Position numbers and translations under genes: made by a program. The notes under the pieces are model-generated. The model worked only from the letters and a program-made list of their open reading frames with translations. It was not told where the DNA came from and did no database searches. From Rhynchonema sp. JSB1_4 (lineage: Eukaryota; Nematoda; Chromadorea; Monhysterida; Xyalidae): DNA of 64,000 bases. Numbering within the stretch: position 1 is the stretch's first letter; each line of letters starts with the position of its first letter. This document shows positions 33,418-45,700 of the stretch, one piece after another. Where the stretch lies: contig JASAMV010001489.1 of assembly GCA_030248065.1 (NCBI GenBank), positions 62,001 through 126,000 of the forward strand. The letters are read 5' to 3'.

Positions 33418-36376
33418 TAGCAGGTGAGATCCTGCAAGGACGACTGTGACAAGGCGCCTTGGGACTAACCTGAGTTGATGCAATGAACCCCACGACACAT
33501 GCAGGAGGTAGCAGGTGAGATCCTACAAGGACGACTGTGACAAGGAGCCTTGGGACTAACCTGAGTTGATGCAATGAACCCCACAACACATGCAGGAGGT
33601 AGCAGGTGAGATCCTACAAGGACGACTGTGACAAGGAGCCTTGGGACTAACCTGAGTTGATGTAGGGAACACCACAACACATGCAGGTAGCAGGTGAGAT
33701 CCTACAAGGACGACTGTGACAAGGAGCCTTGGGACTAACCTGAGTTGATGTAGGGAACACCACAACACATGCAGGTAGCAGGTGAGATCCTACAAGGACG
33801 ACTGTGACAAGGAGCCTTGGGACTAACCTGAGTTGATGTAGGGAACACCACAACACATGCAGGTAGCAGGTGAGATCCTACAAGGACGACTGTGACAAGG
33901 AGCCTTGGGACTAACCTGAGTTCATGTAGGGAACACCACAACTCGTGCAGGTAGCAGGTGAGATCCTACAAGGACGACTGTGACAAGGAGCCTTGGGACT
34001 AACCTGAGTTGATGCAGGGAACACCACAACACATGCAGGTAGCAGGTGAGATCCTACAAGGACGACTGTGACAAGGAGCCTTGGGACTAACCTGAGTTGA
34101 TGTAGGGAACACCACAACACATGCAGGTAGCAGGTGAGATCCTACAAGGACGACTGTGACAAGGAGCCTTGGGACTAACCTGAGTTGATGTAGGGAACAC
34201 CACAACACATGCAGGTAGCAGGTGAGATCCTACAAGGACGACTGTGACAAGGAGCCTTGGGACTAACCTGAGTTGATGTAGGGAACACCACAACACATGC
34301 AGGTAGCAGGTGAGATCCTACAAGGACGACTGTGACAAGGAGCCTTGGGACTAACCTGAGTTGATGTAGGGAACACCACAACACATGCAGGTAGCAGGTG
34401 AGATCCTACAAGGACGACTGTGACAAGGAGCCTTGGGACTAACCTGAGTTGATGTAGGGAACACCACAACACATGCAGGTAGCAGGTGAGATCCTACAAG
34501 GACGACTGTGACAAGGAGCCTTGGGACTAACCTGAGTTGATGTAGGGAACACCACAACACATGCAGGTAGCAGGTGAGATCCTACAAGGACGACTGTGAC
34601 AAGGAGCCTTGGGACTAACCTGAGTTGATGTAGGGAACACCACAACACATGCAGGTAGCAGGTGAGATCCTACAAGGACGACTGTGACAAGGAGCCTTGG
34701 GACTAACCTGAGTTGATGTAGGGAACACCACAACACATGCAGGTAGCAGGTGAGATCCTACAAGGACGACTGTGACAAGGAGCCTTGGGACTAACCTGAG
34801 TTGATGTAGGGAACACCACAACACATGCAGGTAGCAGGTGAGATCCTACAAGGACGACTGTGACAAGGAGCCTTGGGACTAACCTGAGTTGATGTAGGGA
34901 ACACCACAACACATGCAGGTAGCAGGTGAGATCCTACAAGGACGACTGTGACAAGGAGCCTTGGGACTAACCTGAGTTGATGTAGGGAACACCACAACAC
35001 ATGCAGGTAGCAGGTGAGATCCTACAAGGACGACTGTGACAAGGAGCCTTGGGACTAACCTGAGTTGATGTAGGGAACACCACAACACATGCAGGTAGCA
35101 GGTGAGATCCTACAAGGACGACTGTGACAAGGAGCCTTGGGACTAACCTGAGTTGATGTAGGGAACACCACAACACATGCAGGTAGCAGGTGAGATCCTA
35201 CAAGGACGACTGTGACAAGGAGCCTTGGGACTAACCTGAGTTGATGCAATGAACACCAGAACACATGCAGGTAGCAGGTGAGATCCTACAAGGACGACTG
35301 TGACAAGGAGCCTTGGGACTAACCTGAGTTGATTCAGGTTCCAGCACAACACTTGATGTTTGCAGTTGAGTTCCTACAAGGACGACTGTGACAAGGAGCC
35401 TTGGGACTAACCTGAGTTGATGCAATGAACCCCACAACACATGCAGGAGGTAGCAGGTGAGATCCTACAAGGACGACTGTGACAAGGAGCCTTGGGACTA
35501 ACCTGAGTTGATGCAATGAGCACCACAACTCGTGCAGGTAGCAGGTGAGATCCTACAAGGACGACTGTGACAAGGAGCCTTGGGACTAACCTGAGTTGAT
35601 GTAGGGAACACCACAACACATGCAGGTAGCAGGTGAGATCCTACAAGGACGACTGTGACAAGGAGCCTTGGGACTAACCTGAGTTGATGTAGGGAACACC
35701 ACAACACATGCAGGTAGCAGGTGAGATCCTACAAGGACGACTGTGACAAGGAGCCTTGGGACTAACCTGAGTTGATGTAGGGAACACCACAACACATGCA
35801 GGTAGCAGGTGAGATCCTACAAGGACGACTGTGACAAGGAGCCTTGGGACTAACCTGAGTTGATGTAGGGAACACCACAACACATGCAGGTAGCAGGTGA
35901 GATCCTACAAGGACGACTGTGACAAGGAGCCTTGGGACTAACCTGAGTTGATGTAGGGAACACCACAACACATGCAGGTAGCAGGTGAGATCCTACAAGG
36001 ACGACTGTGACAAGGAGCCTTGGGACTAACCTGAGTTGATGTAGGGAACACCACAACACATGCAGGTAGCAGGTGAGATCCTACAAGGACGACTGTGACA
36101 AGGAGCCTTGGGACTAACCTGAGTTGATGTAGGGAACACCACAACACATGCAGGTAGCAGGTGAGATCCTACAAGGACGACTGTGACAAGGAGCCTTGGG
36201 ACTAACCTGAGTTGATGTATGGAACACCACAACACAAGCAGGTAGAAGGTGAGATCTTACAAGGACGACCGTGACAAGGAGCCTTGGGACTAACCTGAGT
36301 TGATGCAATGAACACCACAACTCGTGCAGGTAGCAGTTGAGATAATAACGGGGAGCGCATGTACATTCCAAAATCC

Positions 36377-36885
36377 TTTGTGAACAAAAAATGGCTTTCT
36401 TAGCGGGCCCAAGACCCGGAGCCTCCGCCTAACCGGGCTTGCTCTACCAACTGAGCTATCTGTGCCCTCGCAGTTTTTGGTCATAACATAGCAATGGTTG
36501 CCGTTTCCGCTGTGGCCGCCCCAACTGTGTGTGGACAGCCACAAACGCAACACATGAGTAAACGACTCAAGCGATATAAGCAATTGATCTCCAAAAAACG
36601 CCAACATGAACAAAATGGCTTTCTTCGTTATTATCAATTCGTCTGCTGCACAAGCAAACTCACCATTGCTATACACCTCGCTTGCAAAGCGTTTATCGTG
36701 TGTTGTGCGTGTGGCTGTACGCACCAGACTTTGTGGGCTGGCTCACAGCGGAAACGGCTCCATGCGTATGTATATGACCAAAACTTTGCGTCCAAGGGCA
36801 GGCCTTGATAGCTCAGTTGGTAGAGAGCCCGGTAGGCGGAGGACTGGGTTGAGCCCCAGTCGAAGAAAGCCATTTTTTGTGACAA
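36377..36885. repeat. tRNA-derived foldback pair inside the satellite
   Basis: A minus-strand tRNA-like unit (about 36400-36472; D-arm TAGCTCAGTTGGTAGAGC) faces a plus-strand unit (about 36806-36870; TAGCTCAGTTGGTAGAG, then GGGTTGAGCCCC as B box). Each ends in AAGAAAGCCATTTTTT. The inverted similarity extends into the interior (CCGTTTCCGCTGTG and its complement), about 125 bp per arm. Acceptor stems do not pair well, so these are tRNA-derived SINE-like units rather than working tRNA genes. Confidence 0.7.
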
Positions 36886-39800
36886 GGAGCCTTGGGAATA
36901 ACCTGAGCTCCCTTCATCGTAGGCGAACAAGCACAACACATGCAGGTAGCAGGTGAGATCCTACAAGGACGACTGTGACAAGGAGCCTTGGGACTAACCT
37001 GAGTTGATGTAGGGAACACCACAACACATGCAGGTAGCAGGTGAGATCCTACAAGGACGACTGTGACAAGGAGCCTTGGGACTAACCTGAGTTGATGTAG
37101 GGAACACCACAACACATGCAGGTAGCAGGTGAGATCCTACAAGGACGACTGTGACAAGGAGCCTTGGGACTAACCTGAGTTGATGTAGGGAACACCACAA
37201 CACATGCAGGTAGCAGGTGAGATCCTACAAGGACGACTGTGACAAGGAGCCTTGGGACTAACCTGAGTTGATGTAGGGAACACCACAACACATGCAGGTA
37301 GCAGGTGAGATCCTACAAGGACGACTGTGACAAGGAGCCTTGGGACTAACCTGAGTTGATGTAGGGAACACCACAACACATGCAGGTAGCAGGTGAGATC
37401 CTACAAGGACGACTGTGACAAGGAGCCTTGGGACTAACCTGAGTTGATGTAGGGAACACCACAACACATGCAGGTAGCAGGTGAGATCCTACAAGGACGA
37501 CTGTGACAAGGAGCCTTGGGACTAACCTGAGTTGATGTAGGGAACACCACAACACATGCAGGTAGCAGGTGAGATCCTACAAGGACGACTGTGACAAGGA
37601 GCCTTGGGACTAACCTGAGTTGATGTAGGGAACACCACAACACATGCAGGTAGCAGGTGAGATCCTACAAGGACGACTGTGACAAGGAGCCTTGGGACTA
37701 ACCTGAGTTGATGTAGGGAACACCACAACACATGCAGGTAGCAGGTGAGATCCTACAAGGACGACTGTGACAAGGAGCCTTGGGACTAACCTGAGTTGAT
37801 GTAGGGAACACCACAACACATGCAGGTAGCAGGTGAGATCCTACAAGGACGACTGTGACAAGGAGCCTTGGGACTAACCTGAGTTGATGTAGGGAACACC
37901 ACAACACATGCAGGTAGCAGGTGAGATCCTACAAGGACGACTGTGACAAGGAGCCTTGGGACTAACCTGAGTTGATGTAGGGAACACCACAACACATGCA
38001 GGTAGCAGGTGAGATCCTACAAGGACGACTGTGACAAGGAGCCTTGGGACTAACCTGAGTTGATGTAGGGAACACCACAACACATGCAGGTAGCAGGTGA
38101 GATCCTACAAGGACGACTGTGACAAGGAGCCTTGGGACTAACCTGAGTTGATGTAGGGAACACCACAACACATGCAGGTAGCAGGTGAGATCCTACAAGG
38201 ACGACTGTGACAAGGAGCCTTGGGACTAACCTGAGTTGATGTAGGGAACACCACAACACATGCAGGTAGCAGGTGAGATCCTACAAGGACGACTGTGACA
38301 AGGAGCCTTGGGACTAACCTGAGTTGATGTAGGGAACACCACAACACATGCAGGTAGCAGGTGAGATCCTACAAGGACGACTGTGACAAGGAGCCTTGGG
38401 ACTAACCTGAGTTGATGTAGGGAACACCACAACACATGCAGGTAGCAGGTGAGATCCTACAAGGACGACTGTGACAAGGAGCCTTGGGACTAACCTGAGT
38501 TGATGTAGGGAACACCACAACACATGCAGGTAGCAGGTGAGATCCTACAAGGACGACTGTGACAAGGAGCCTTGGGACTAACCTGAGTTGATGTAGGGAA
38601 CACCACAACACATGCAGGTAGCAGGTGAGATCCTACAAGGACGACTGTGACAAGGAGCCTTGGGACTAACCTGAGTTGATGTAGGGAACACCACAACACA
38701 TGCAGGTAGCAGGTGAGATCCTACAAGGACGACTGTGACAAGGAGCCTTGGGACTAACCTGAGTTGATGTAGGGAACACCACAACACATGCAGGTAGCAG
38801 GTGAGATCCTACAAGGACGACTGTGACAAGGAGCCTTGGGACTAACCTGAGTTGATGTAGGGAACACCACAACACATGCAGGTAGCAGGTGAGATCCTAC
38901 AAGGACGACTGTGACAAGGAGCCTTGGGACTAACCTGAGTTGATGTAGGGAACACCACAACACATGCAGGTAGCAGGTGAGATCCTACAAGGACGACTGT
39001 GACAAGGAGCCTTGGGACTAACCTGAGTTGATGTAGGGAACACCACAACACATGCAGGTAGCAGGTGAGATCCTACAAGGACGACTGTGACAAGGAGCCT
39101 TGGGACTAACCTGAGTTGATGTAGGGAACACCACAACACATGCAGGTAGCAGGTGAGATCCTACAAGGACGACTGTGACAAGGAGCCTTGGGACTAACCT
39201 GAGTTGATGTAGGGAACACCACAACACATGCAGGTAGCAGGTGAGATCCTACAAGGACGACTGTGACAAGGAGCCTTGGGACTAACCTGAGTTGATGTAG
39301 GGAACACCACAACACATGCAGGTAGCAGGTGAGATCCTACAAGGACGACTGTGACAAGGAGCCTTGGGACTAACCTGAGTTGATGCAATGAACACCACAA
39401 CTCGTTCAGGTAGCAGGTGAGATCCTACAAGGACGACTGTGACAAGGAGCCTTGGGACTAACCTGAGTTGATGCAATGAACACCACAACTCGTGCAGGTA
39501 GCAGGTGAGATCCTACAAGGACGACTGTGACAAGGAGCCTTGGGACTAACCTGAGTTGATGCAGGGAACACCACAACTCGTGCAGGTAGCAGGTGAGATC
39601 CTACAAGGACGACTGTGACAAGGAGCCTTGGGACTAACCTGAGTTGATGTAGAGAACACCACAACTCGTTCAGGTAGCAGGTGAGATCCTACAAGGACGA
39701 CTGTGACAAGGAGCCTTGGGACTAACCTGAGTTGATGCAATGAACACCACAACTCGTTCAGGTAGCAGGTGAGATCCTACAAGGACGACTGTGACAAGGA

Positions 39801-40347
39801 GCCTTGGGACTAACCTGAGTTGATGCAATGAACCCCACAACACATGCAGGAGGTAGCAGGTGAGATCCTACAAGGACGACTGTGACAAGGAGCCTTGGGA
39901 CTAACCTGAGTTGATGTAGGGAACACCACAACTCGTGCAGGTAGCAGGTGAGATCCTACGAGGACGACTGTGACAAGGAGCGTTGGGACTAACCTGAGTT
40001 GATGCAATGAACACCACAACTCGTTCAGGTAGCAGGTGAGATCCTACAAGGACGACTGTGACAAGGAGCCTTGGGACTAACCTGAGTTGATGCAATGAAC
40101 CCCACAACACATGCAGGAGGTAGCAGGTGAGATCCTACAAGGACGACTGTGACAAGGAGCCTTGGGACTAACCTGAGTTGATGTAGGGAACACCACAACT
40201 CGTGCAGGTAGCAGGTGAGATCCTACAAGGACGACTGTGACAAGGAGCCTTGGGACTAACCTGAGTTGATGCAATGAACACCAGAACACATGCAGGAAGT
40301 AGCAGGTGAGATCCTGCAAGGACGACTGTGACAAGGAGCCTTGGGAC

Positions 40348-40824
40348 TAGGGTTCGAGGTCGGGGGGTACCCGACACCCGACATCTAGAAGTACCCGACA
40401 CCCGACATCCGACATCTGAGAAAAAAAGCCGACACCCGACAGTTGCAAAAAAAACCCGACACCCGACACCTAATTTTTGAAAAAAAAACCGCCACCCGAC
40501 ATCTGTTTTTGGACCAAAAACAGGCAAATTTTTGCTCATTTGCATCATTAGTGAAATTTTTTTGGCTCAAGTTACTGAATTCAAGTATTTTCGCACGAAA
40601 TAAACACCAAAATGTCACATTCTGCGTCTTCGGAAATATTTGGTTCGAAGAAAGTTTTCTCTCAAAATTATTCTCTCAGCAAAACTGATGTTTTGAACCG
40701 TAAGTGTCGGGTGTCGGCTGTCGGGTCCCAAAAAAACCCGACACCCGACATCTGGAGGTACCCGACACCCGACACCTACACTTTTGGCACCCGGCACCCG
40801 ACACCCGACATCTCTCTAACCCTA
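40348..40824. mobile_element. hAT-type MITE of CCGACACCCGACA repeats inside the satellite (477 bp)
   Basis: The ends TAGGGTT and AACCCTA are inverted. The 8-bp duplication CTTGGGAC (40340-40347, 40825-40832) is part of the 88-bp unit and is exactly duplicated. More than ten CCGACACCCGACATC-type units, plus one inverted block near 40705-40727, surround an A/T-rich centre. Confidence 0.92.
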
Positions 40825-41315
40825 CTTGGGACTAACCTGAGTTGATGTAGGGAACACCACAACTCGTGCAGGTAGCAGGTGAGATCCTACAAGGACGACT
40901 TGACAAGGAGCCTTGGGACTAACCTGAGTTGATGTAGGGAACACCACAACTCGTGCAGGTAGCAGGTGAGATCCTACAAGGACGACTGTGACAAGGAGCC
41001 TTGGGACTAACCTGAGTTGATGCAATGAACACCACAACTCGTGCAGGTAGCAGGTGAGATCTTACAAGGACGACTGTGACAAGGAGCCTTGGGACTAACC
41101 TGAGTTGATGCAATGAACACCACAACTCGTGCAGGTAGCAGGTGAGATCTTACAAGGACGACTGTGACAAGGAGCCTTGGGACTAACCTGAGTTGATGCA
41201 ATGAACACCACAACTCGTGCAGGTAGCAGGTGAGATCTTACAAGGACGACTGTGACAAGGAGCCTTGGGACTAACCTGAGTTGATGTAATGAACACCACA
41301 ACACATGCAGGAAGT

Positions 41316-42719
41316 AGCATTTAGCTATACCTCACACATGGGCCTACCACTAGACTGACCCTGTGTTACGGTCTGATTATACTTGACAAACGGGGGAAAA
41401 TGGCCTTCAAAAATTTGCCGCAAAAATTGCCACTTTATAACAGTAGCAATTGCTACTCGCCGATTTTAAAATAAAAACCCTGCTGCCGCCGATGACCTGG
41501 CGCATTTGTGCGCATCACGCTCCTCCAACATGACTGCTGTTGTCTTTTGCGACCGGATACAGTCGGTATTCTTTAATTCAATCGCTCAATTACAAAGTTT
41601 TATTCGCTACCCAACCACAATAACAGTCAAAAATGTTTCGCCATTTGCGTATATACTGTACATGTGGTGATCCTCCAATGGTGACCTGGTCATCGGTGTC
41701 GACCGGGTCACTTTTTGGGTTCCCGTATTGGCGATGGAGTGACATCGCGATACCTTTTAGATTGTATAGTAACACTACGCCAACAAGAGCCCGATTTCGG
41801 AGATGCTAGATTGGTGAAACATTCATATGGCTGCTGATGTGGGAAATGTTACACGTTGTGGAATACAACGTGGTGCATGAGGATTTCTCTTTCTTTTGGT
41901 TTTGCCAGTGCACCAACTCCGAAATCGGGCTCGTGTTGGCGTAGGTTGCCTTTAAATACAAGGCGCGTATAAACCAGCCGCTTCCAGAAGTCATTTCAAA
42001 ATGGTCAAAGGAACCTTTTTAAGCGAGTTACGTAAGTGCCAACTTGTCGCTCCACTGAGGTGGTCGGACGCACGTCCGGCGCCTCTCGTGCTGCCGGCAG
42101 CAACTTTTGGTCCAACTTTAGACGCCACTAGACAAACTCTCGTTGACTCAATGCCAGGGTAATGCGCGGAAGGCCGATGTGCTGGTCAAACCGTTATTCT
42201 GTGCACATCAGGCTCCACCCACAATGTTTGTGCACATCGCTGTCTCACACATGACTCCTATTGACAGTTGCGACCGGATACAGTCGGTATTCTCTCACGC
42301 AATCGCTCAATTGAATGTTTTATTCATTCACACAATGACGACAATAGCCAAAATGTTTCGTCATTTGCGTATATAAGGGGTATATATGCCATATATAAGG
42401 GGTGGCCTTCCAAAGGTGACTCGGTCATCGGTGTCCGCCGGACGATCGGGTCACTCTTTGGGTTCCTGTATTGGCGATGCAATGGCGACCAGCGTTCGAG
42501 TTTGTCAGGTGGCCGTCTGAGAACACCGGTTGCACCGCTTGAAATTTGTGGTATTAGTATATCCCTCAAAACGTTTTGAATTCAAAAAGTGGCGCATGCC
42601 AAAGCATTTTCCAACCCATCCGATCGCCAAACTTTTTCTAAAGAAATATCTGTTTTTTGCAGCGCTCCCCACCTCCATCCAAAAAGTACGTGAGTGATTA
42701 TCGAATTATAACGAGTGAA
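41316..42719. other. Intergenic stretch with a ~230-bp direct duplication and a small foldback
   Basis: About 41525-41750 and 42255-42485 are diverged direct copies sharing GCGACCGGATACAGTCGG, CATTTGCGTATATA and GGTTCC-TATTGGCGATG. Between them 41775-41802 and 41917-41944 are 28-bp inverted repeats with one mismatch. A short ATG frame at 42001 ending at a GTAAGT donor (MVKGTFLSEL) may be a 5' exon of the next gene, but its phase does not fit the exon I chose. Confidence 0.55.
41775..41944. mobile_element. Small TIR element, possibly TA-flanked
   Basis: The 28-bp ends beginning CTACGCCAACA are inverted with one mismatch. The pattern TA-CGCCAACA...TGTTGGCG-TA would fit a TA target duplication. 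No coding capacity. Confidence 0.55.
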
Positions 42720-45700
42720 ATGACAGACGAAAAACGCAAAACTCTGGCCAAGAAACTCTGCTTCGATAACAGGTTTGAAACTTGTGGAGACCGATTGCCT
42801 TAAAGGGCTCGGGACATAACCGTAGGAAGGGTATCAGGGCATAGTGTTGTACATCGTTGGAAAGCACCCTGGCAGCATATCTCACGCACAAATTTCAAAC
42901 CTTGGAAATTCGCTATCTCTTGGTAAAGGGACTTTTCGTTCCAGAAAAAAGTGAATTTTTCCACAACTTGGAACGACCGGTGCAGAAACCCCAAACGAGC
43001 TGGAGGTCGAGTAACACGTGGATAGGATTACAACAGCTTCTGAATAACTTATTATCACAACTTCAATCGCTCAAAGTACTGCTTCAGTCGGTGAGGGTGT
43101 AAAACGTTCCAAAAATCGGCCACATTTTTTGAGAACATAAGTTTGTCCCTAAATTTTGAGGCCGCGCTTTGCGTTATAGAAATGAAAAATACAATAGAAA
43201 AATAGAGCATTGTCGAAACTATCAGAAAATAAGGTTTCTAAATTTGGAAACTCTTAGATAGCGGCATGACAGGCCGAAGAAGACCCAGAAGTTGTCCCTA
43301 AACTGCATAGTTGTATTCATTCACTGAAGTGTGATGTAAATAGACCTCAAACTCCATGGACCTGGTGTTGCAGCCATGCAAACCTGAATACGGTATTCGA
43401 CTATAAGTCGTTACTGTTAATCACTACTGCGCATTTTACAGCATCAAACAATGTAACTTTGAAATAGCTATCGAACGATATATGACATAGCTGTACTATC
43501 TCTTATCATGGACAAGTAACGGTCAAAATTCCGAAATCGCACACGGTGAGGTTGCGGTTCATTCCAAAATCATCAAAAAAGCAATTTTTAAGTTGTGCTC
43601 TGAAGCGTTAGAAGTTTTTGGGGCTTGTCATATATCGTTCGAAAGCTACCCCAGAGATCCATCATTTTGTGCTATCACATTCACAATAGCTATTAACATT
43701 AAGCACTTATAGCTGAATATCACATTCAAATTAGTATGGCTGCCCTGATAGATTTGCAGATCTTGGAGTTTTCGGACCTTCATAGGTTGTTAAAACAGAC
43801 GTTTCTCTCGACTTTTTGTTTCGAATGCGATACAATCTGTGGCCTTTATGTGTCACAATTGTGGTGATGAATGTAACCATCTGGCTTAATGGCAATTTAA
43901 TGAATTTTTAGGTCTGTCACGGCGCCAGCCATGAGTTTCAAAATTTAAAAACCTTATTTTCTGGTATTTTCGACAATGCTCTATTTTTCTGTCATATTTT
44001 AATTTCTGGAACGCAAAGCGCGGCCTCAAAATTTAGGGACAAACTTGTGTTCTCGAAAAATATGGCCGATTTTGGAATGTTTCGCACCCTCACCGAGTGA
44101 AGCAATGGTTTGAGCGGCTGAAGCTGCGCTGATAAATTATGCAGAAGCTGCTGTAATCCCATCCACGTGTTACTTGACTTACAGCTCATCTGGGGTTTCT
44201 GCACCGGTCGTTCCAAGTTGTGAAAAAATTCACGTTTTTCTGGAACGAAAAGTCCCTCTACCAAGAGATGCGAATCTCCAAGGAGCTTAAAATTTGCGCG
44301 TGACATAGGCTGTCAGAATGCTTTCCAACGGTATACAACAATGTCCCCTGCTACCCTTCCCACGGTTATGTCCCGAGTACCTTTAAGCCGGGTGCAATGA
44401 CAGTTCTAAACACCCTTTTACAAAAAGCCCCATCATCCTTCTTCACGAGAATCCCCACTCCAAAACCCTTTTTTCCTAATATTCCCCCAAAGTCCCCCTT
44501 TTCCCCAAACCCCCCGAGTCCTTTTCCTGATAATCTGCAGCTGTGTTTGAATGTTTTCAATATATCGTGCCCCTATATACACAACTCTCCGTGGCGCCCA
44601 ACCCCCCGCTCAACCCCACTACCCCTTTTTACTTTTCCACCAACCTACCCACCGGCCTATCCGAACTCCGCCGCGCCCCCCCCCGCCCTTTAAGGGAATG
44701 GCATTCAAGATATAAAAATTGTTTTCGACTTGTGTATCCCCATCTATTTTTTTTCAGCTGCAACGAACCGTTTGCCCCAGCAGCGCAGGTGAACAGGAGT
44801 TTCTCCATTATGAGTCAGGGCAGAACGAAAGAGTTGGTGGTTGTTTTAGCACTTTTTTTCAGTTAAAATGTTTCGGATGTCGAGACATGTCGACATCGAG
44901 ATGTCGCTGTTTTGGTGTTGTTTCGGGCCGCTTTCACAATCAACCGTCTTTCCGTTAAGCCGTTTTTCGATAAACCGGTGGTAGCTTTCACATTTATGTA
45001 TATTTTAGCATAACAAGTTGTAGACCACGTCATGAGACATGTGCAAACCCTCAACTAAAGCCAACAAAACGAAAAAACCACAAGCTCGCGCCACAAATTG
45101 CGACCGAAAAAGCTGGAAAACTTGTTTTTCAGTGTGATCCCACCGAGTCAATGTCAGCCGAGTCAATCTGGTGATGTTTCATGGCTGCCATTGCCAGAGA
45201 TGAACTCCACAATTGCATTAGCGTACATGCTGGCGGCACAGGGAAAAGCCCGCTACTTACTGTCTCGTGAGGTGGGATTTTTAGGTGTTTGTGGCTTTAA
45301 TTGACGTTTTTGCAACTTTTCGTTGATTTTTGGACCGTGAAAATGTTCTGGCTCAAGGTTAAAGATAACCGTAGCATCATGTCGGTTAATGAATGTCATC
45401 TTCTGTCGTAACAAGTCAATACTGCGAAAGAATGAACAAAGTTATGCGGCCCGATTTTAAACGAGAACACTCGAACAGCAGTCACTATGTACAGATGCCC
45501 CGTGACGTGCCGGTCGATGGTTCGCGTGCGTACATTGTTGATCTGGTCGGTCTCAGACAACAATCACAACTGGACGATTTCGAGGCAACGGTTGCGAGGG
45601 ATAACGGAGGTTTGGAATTGTGTGGCGTCGTTTTTATCCGCCCGAGAATGTTTTGTTTCTGGACCTGTGCTCATCTAGTGGTGCACAAGGTCTGCGAAAT

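Larger units (their letters stand above)
32600..41315. repeat. 88-bp satellite array
   Basis: A unit of 88 bp (gtagc aggtgagatcctacaaggac ... ccttgggactaacctgagttg ...) repeats head to tail for about 8.7 kb, interrupted three times. Array blocks are about 32600-33143, 33418-36345, 36890-40347 and 40825-41315, roughly 80-90 copies. Central units are nearly identical (variant with GATGTAGGGAACACC and ACACATGCAG). Edge units carry another variant (GATGCAATGAACACC and ACTCGTGCAG) plus odd copies, for example the diverged one near 35330-35390. This is the usual pattern of homogenisation in the middle and decay at the edges. Open frames on the minus strand shift frame every unit because 88 is not a multiple of three, so I regard the array as non-coding. 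Confidence 0.97.

Noticed and set aside
36400..36870. Functional tRNA genes
   Set aside because: A and B boxes are recognisable but acceptor stems do not close and the anticodon arms are irregular.
32600..41315. Dozens of ~69-codon minus-strand open frames beginning MLWCSLHQLRLVP
   Set aside because: They come from the 88-bp unit; 88 is not a multiple of three, so the frame shifts each unit and every frame stops after about 2.4 units. No gene-like variation is seen.
32600..41315. CRISPR-like array
   Set aside because: Units are contiguous with no unique spacers, and the genome is eukaryotic.
32600..41315. Hammerhead ribozyme within the 88-bp unit (retrozyme-like satellite)
   Set aside because: Neither strand has CTGANGA together with GAAA in a workable arrangement.
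42857..44306. Open frames sharing similar protein text (FVPEK-EFFHNLERPVQKP) on opposite strands
   Set aside because: They are the two arms of one foldback element, not two genes.
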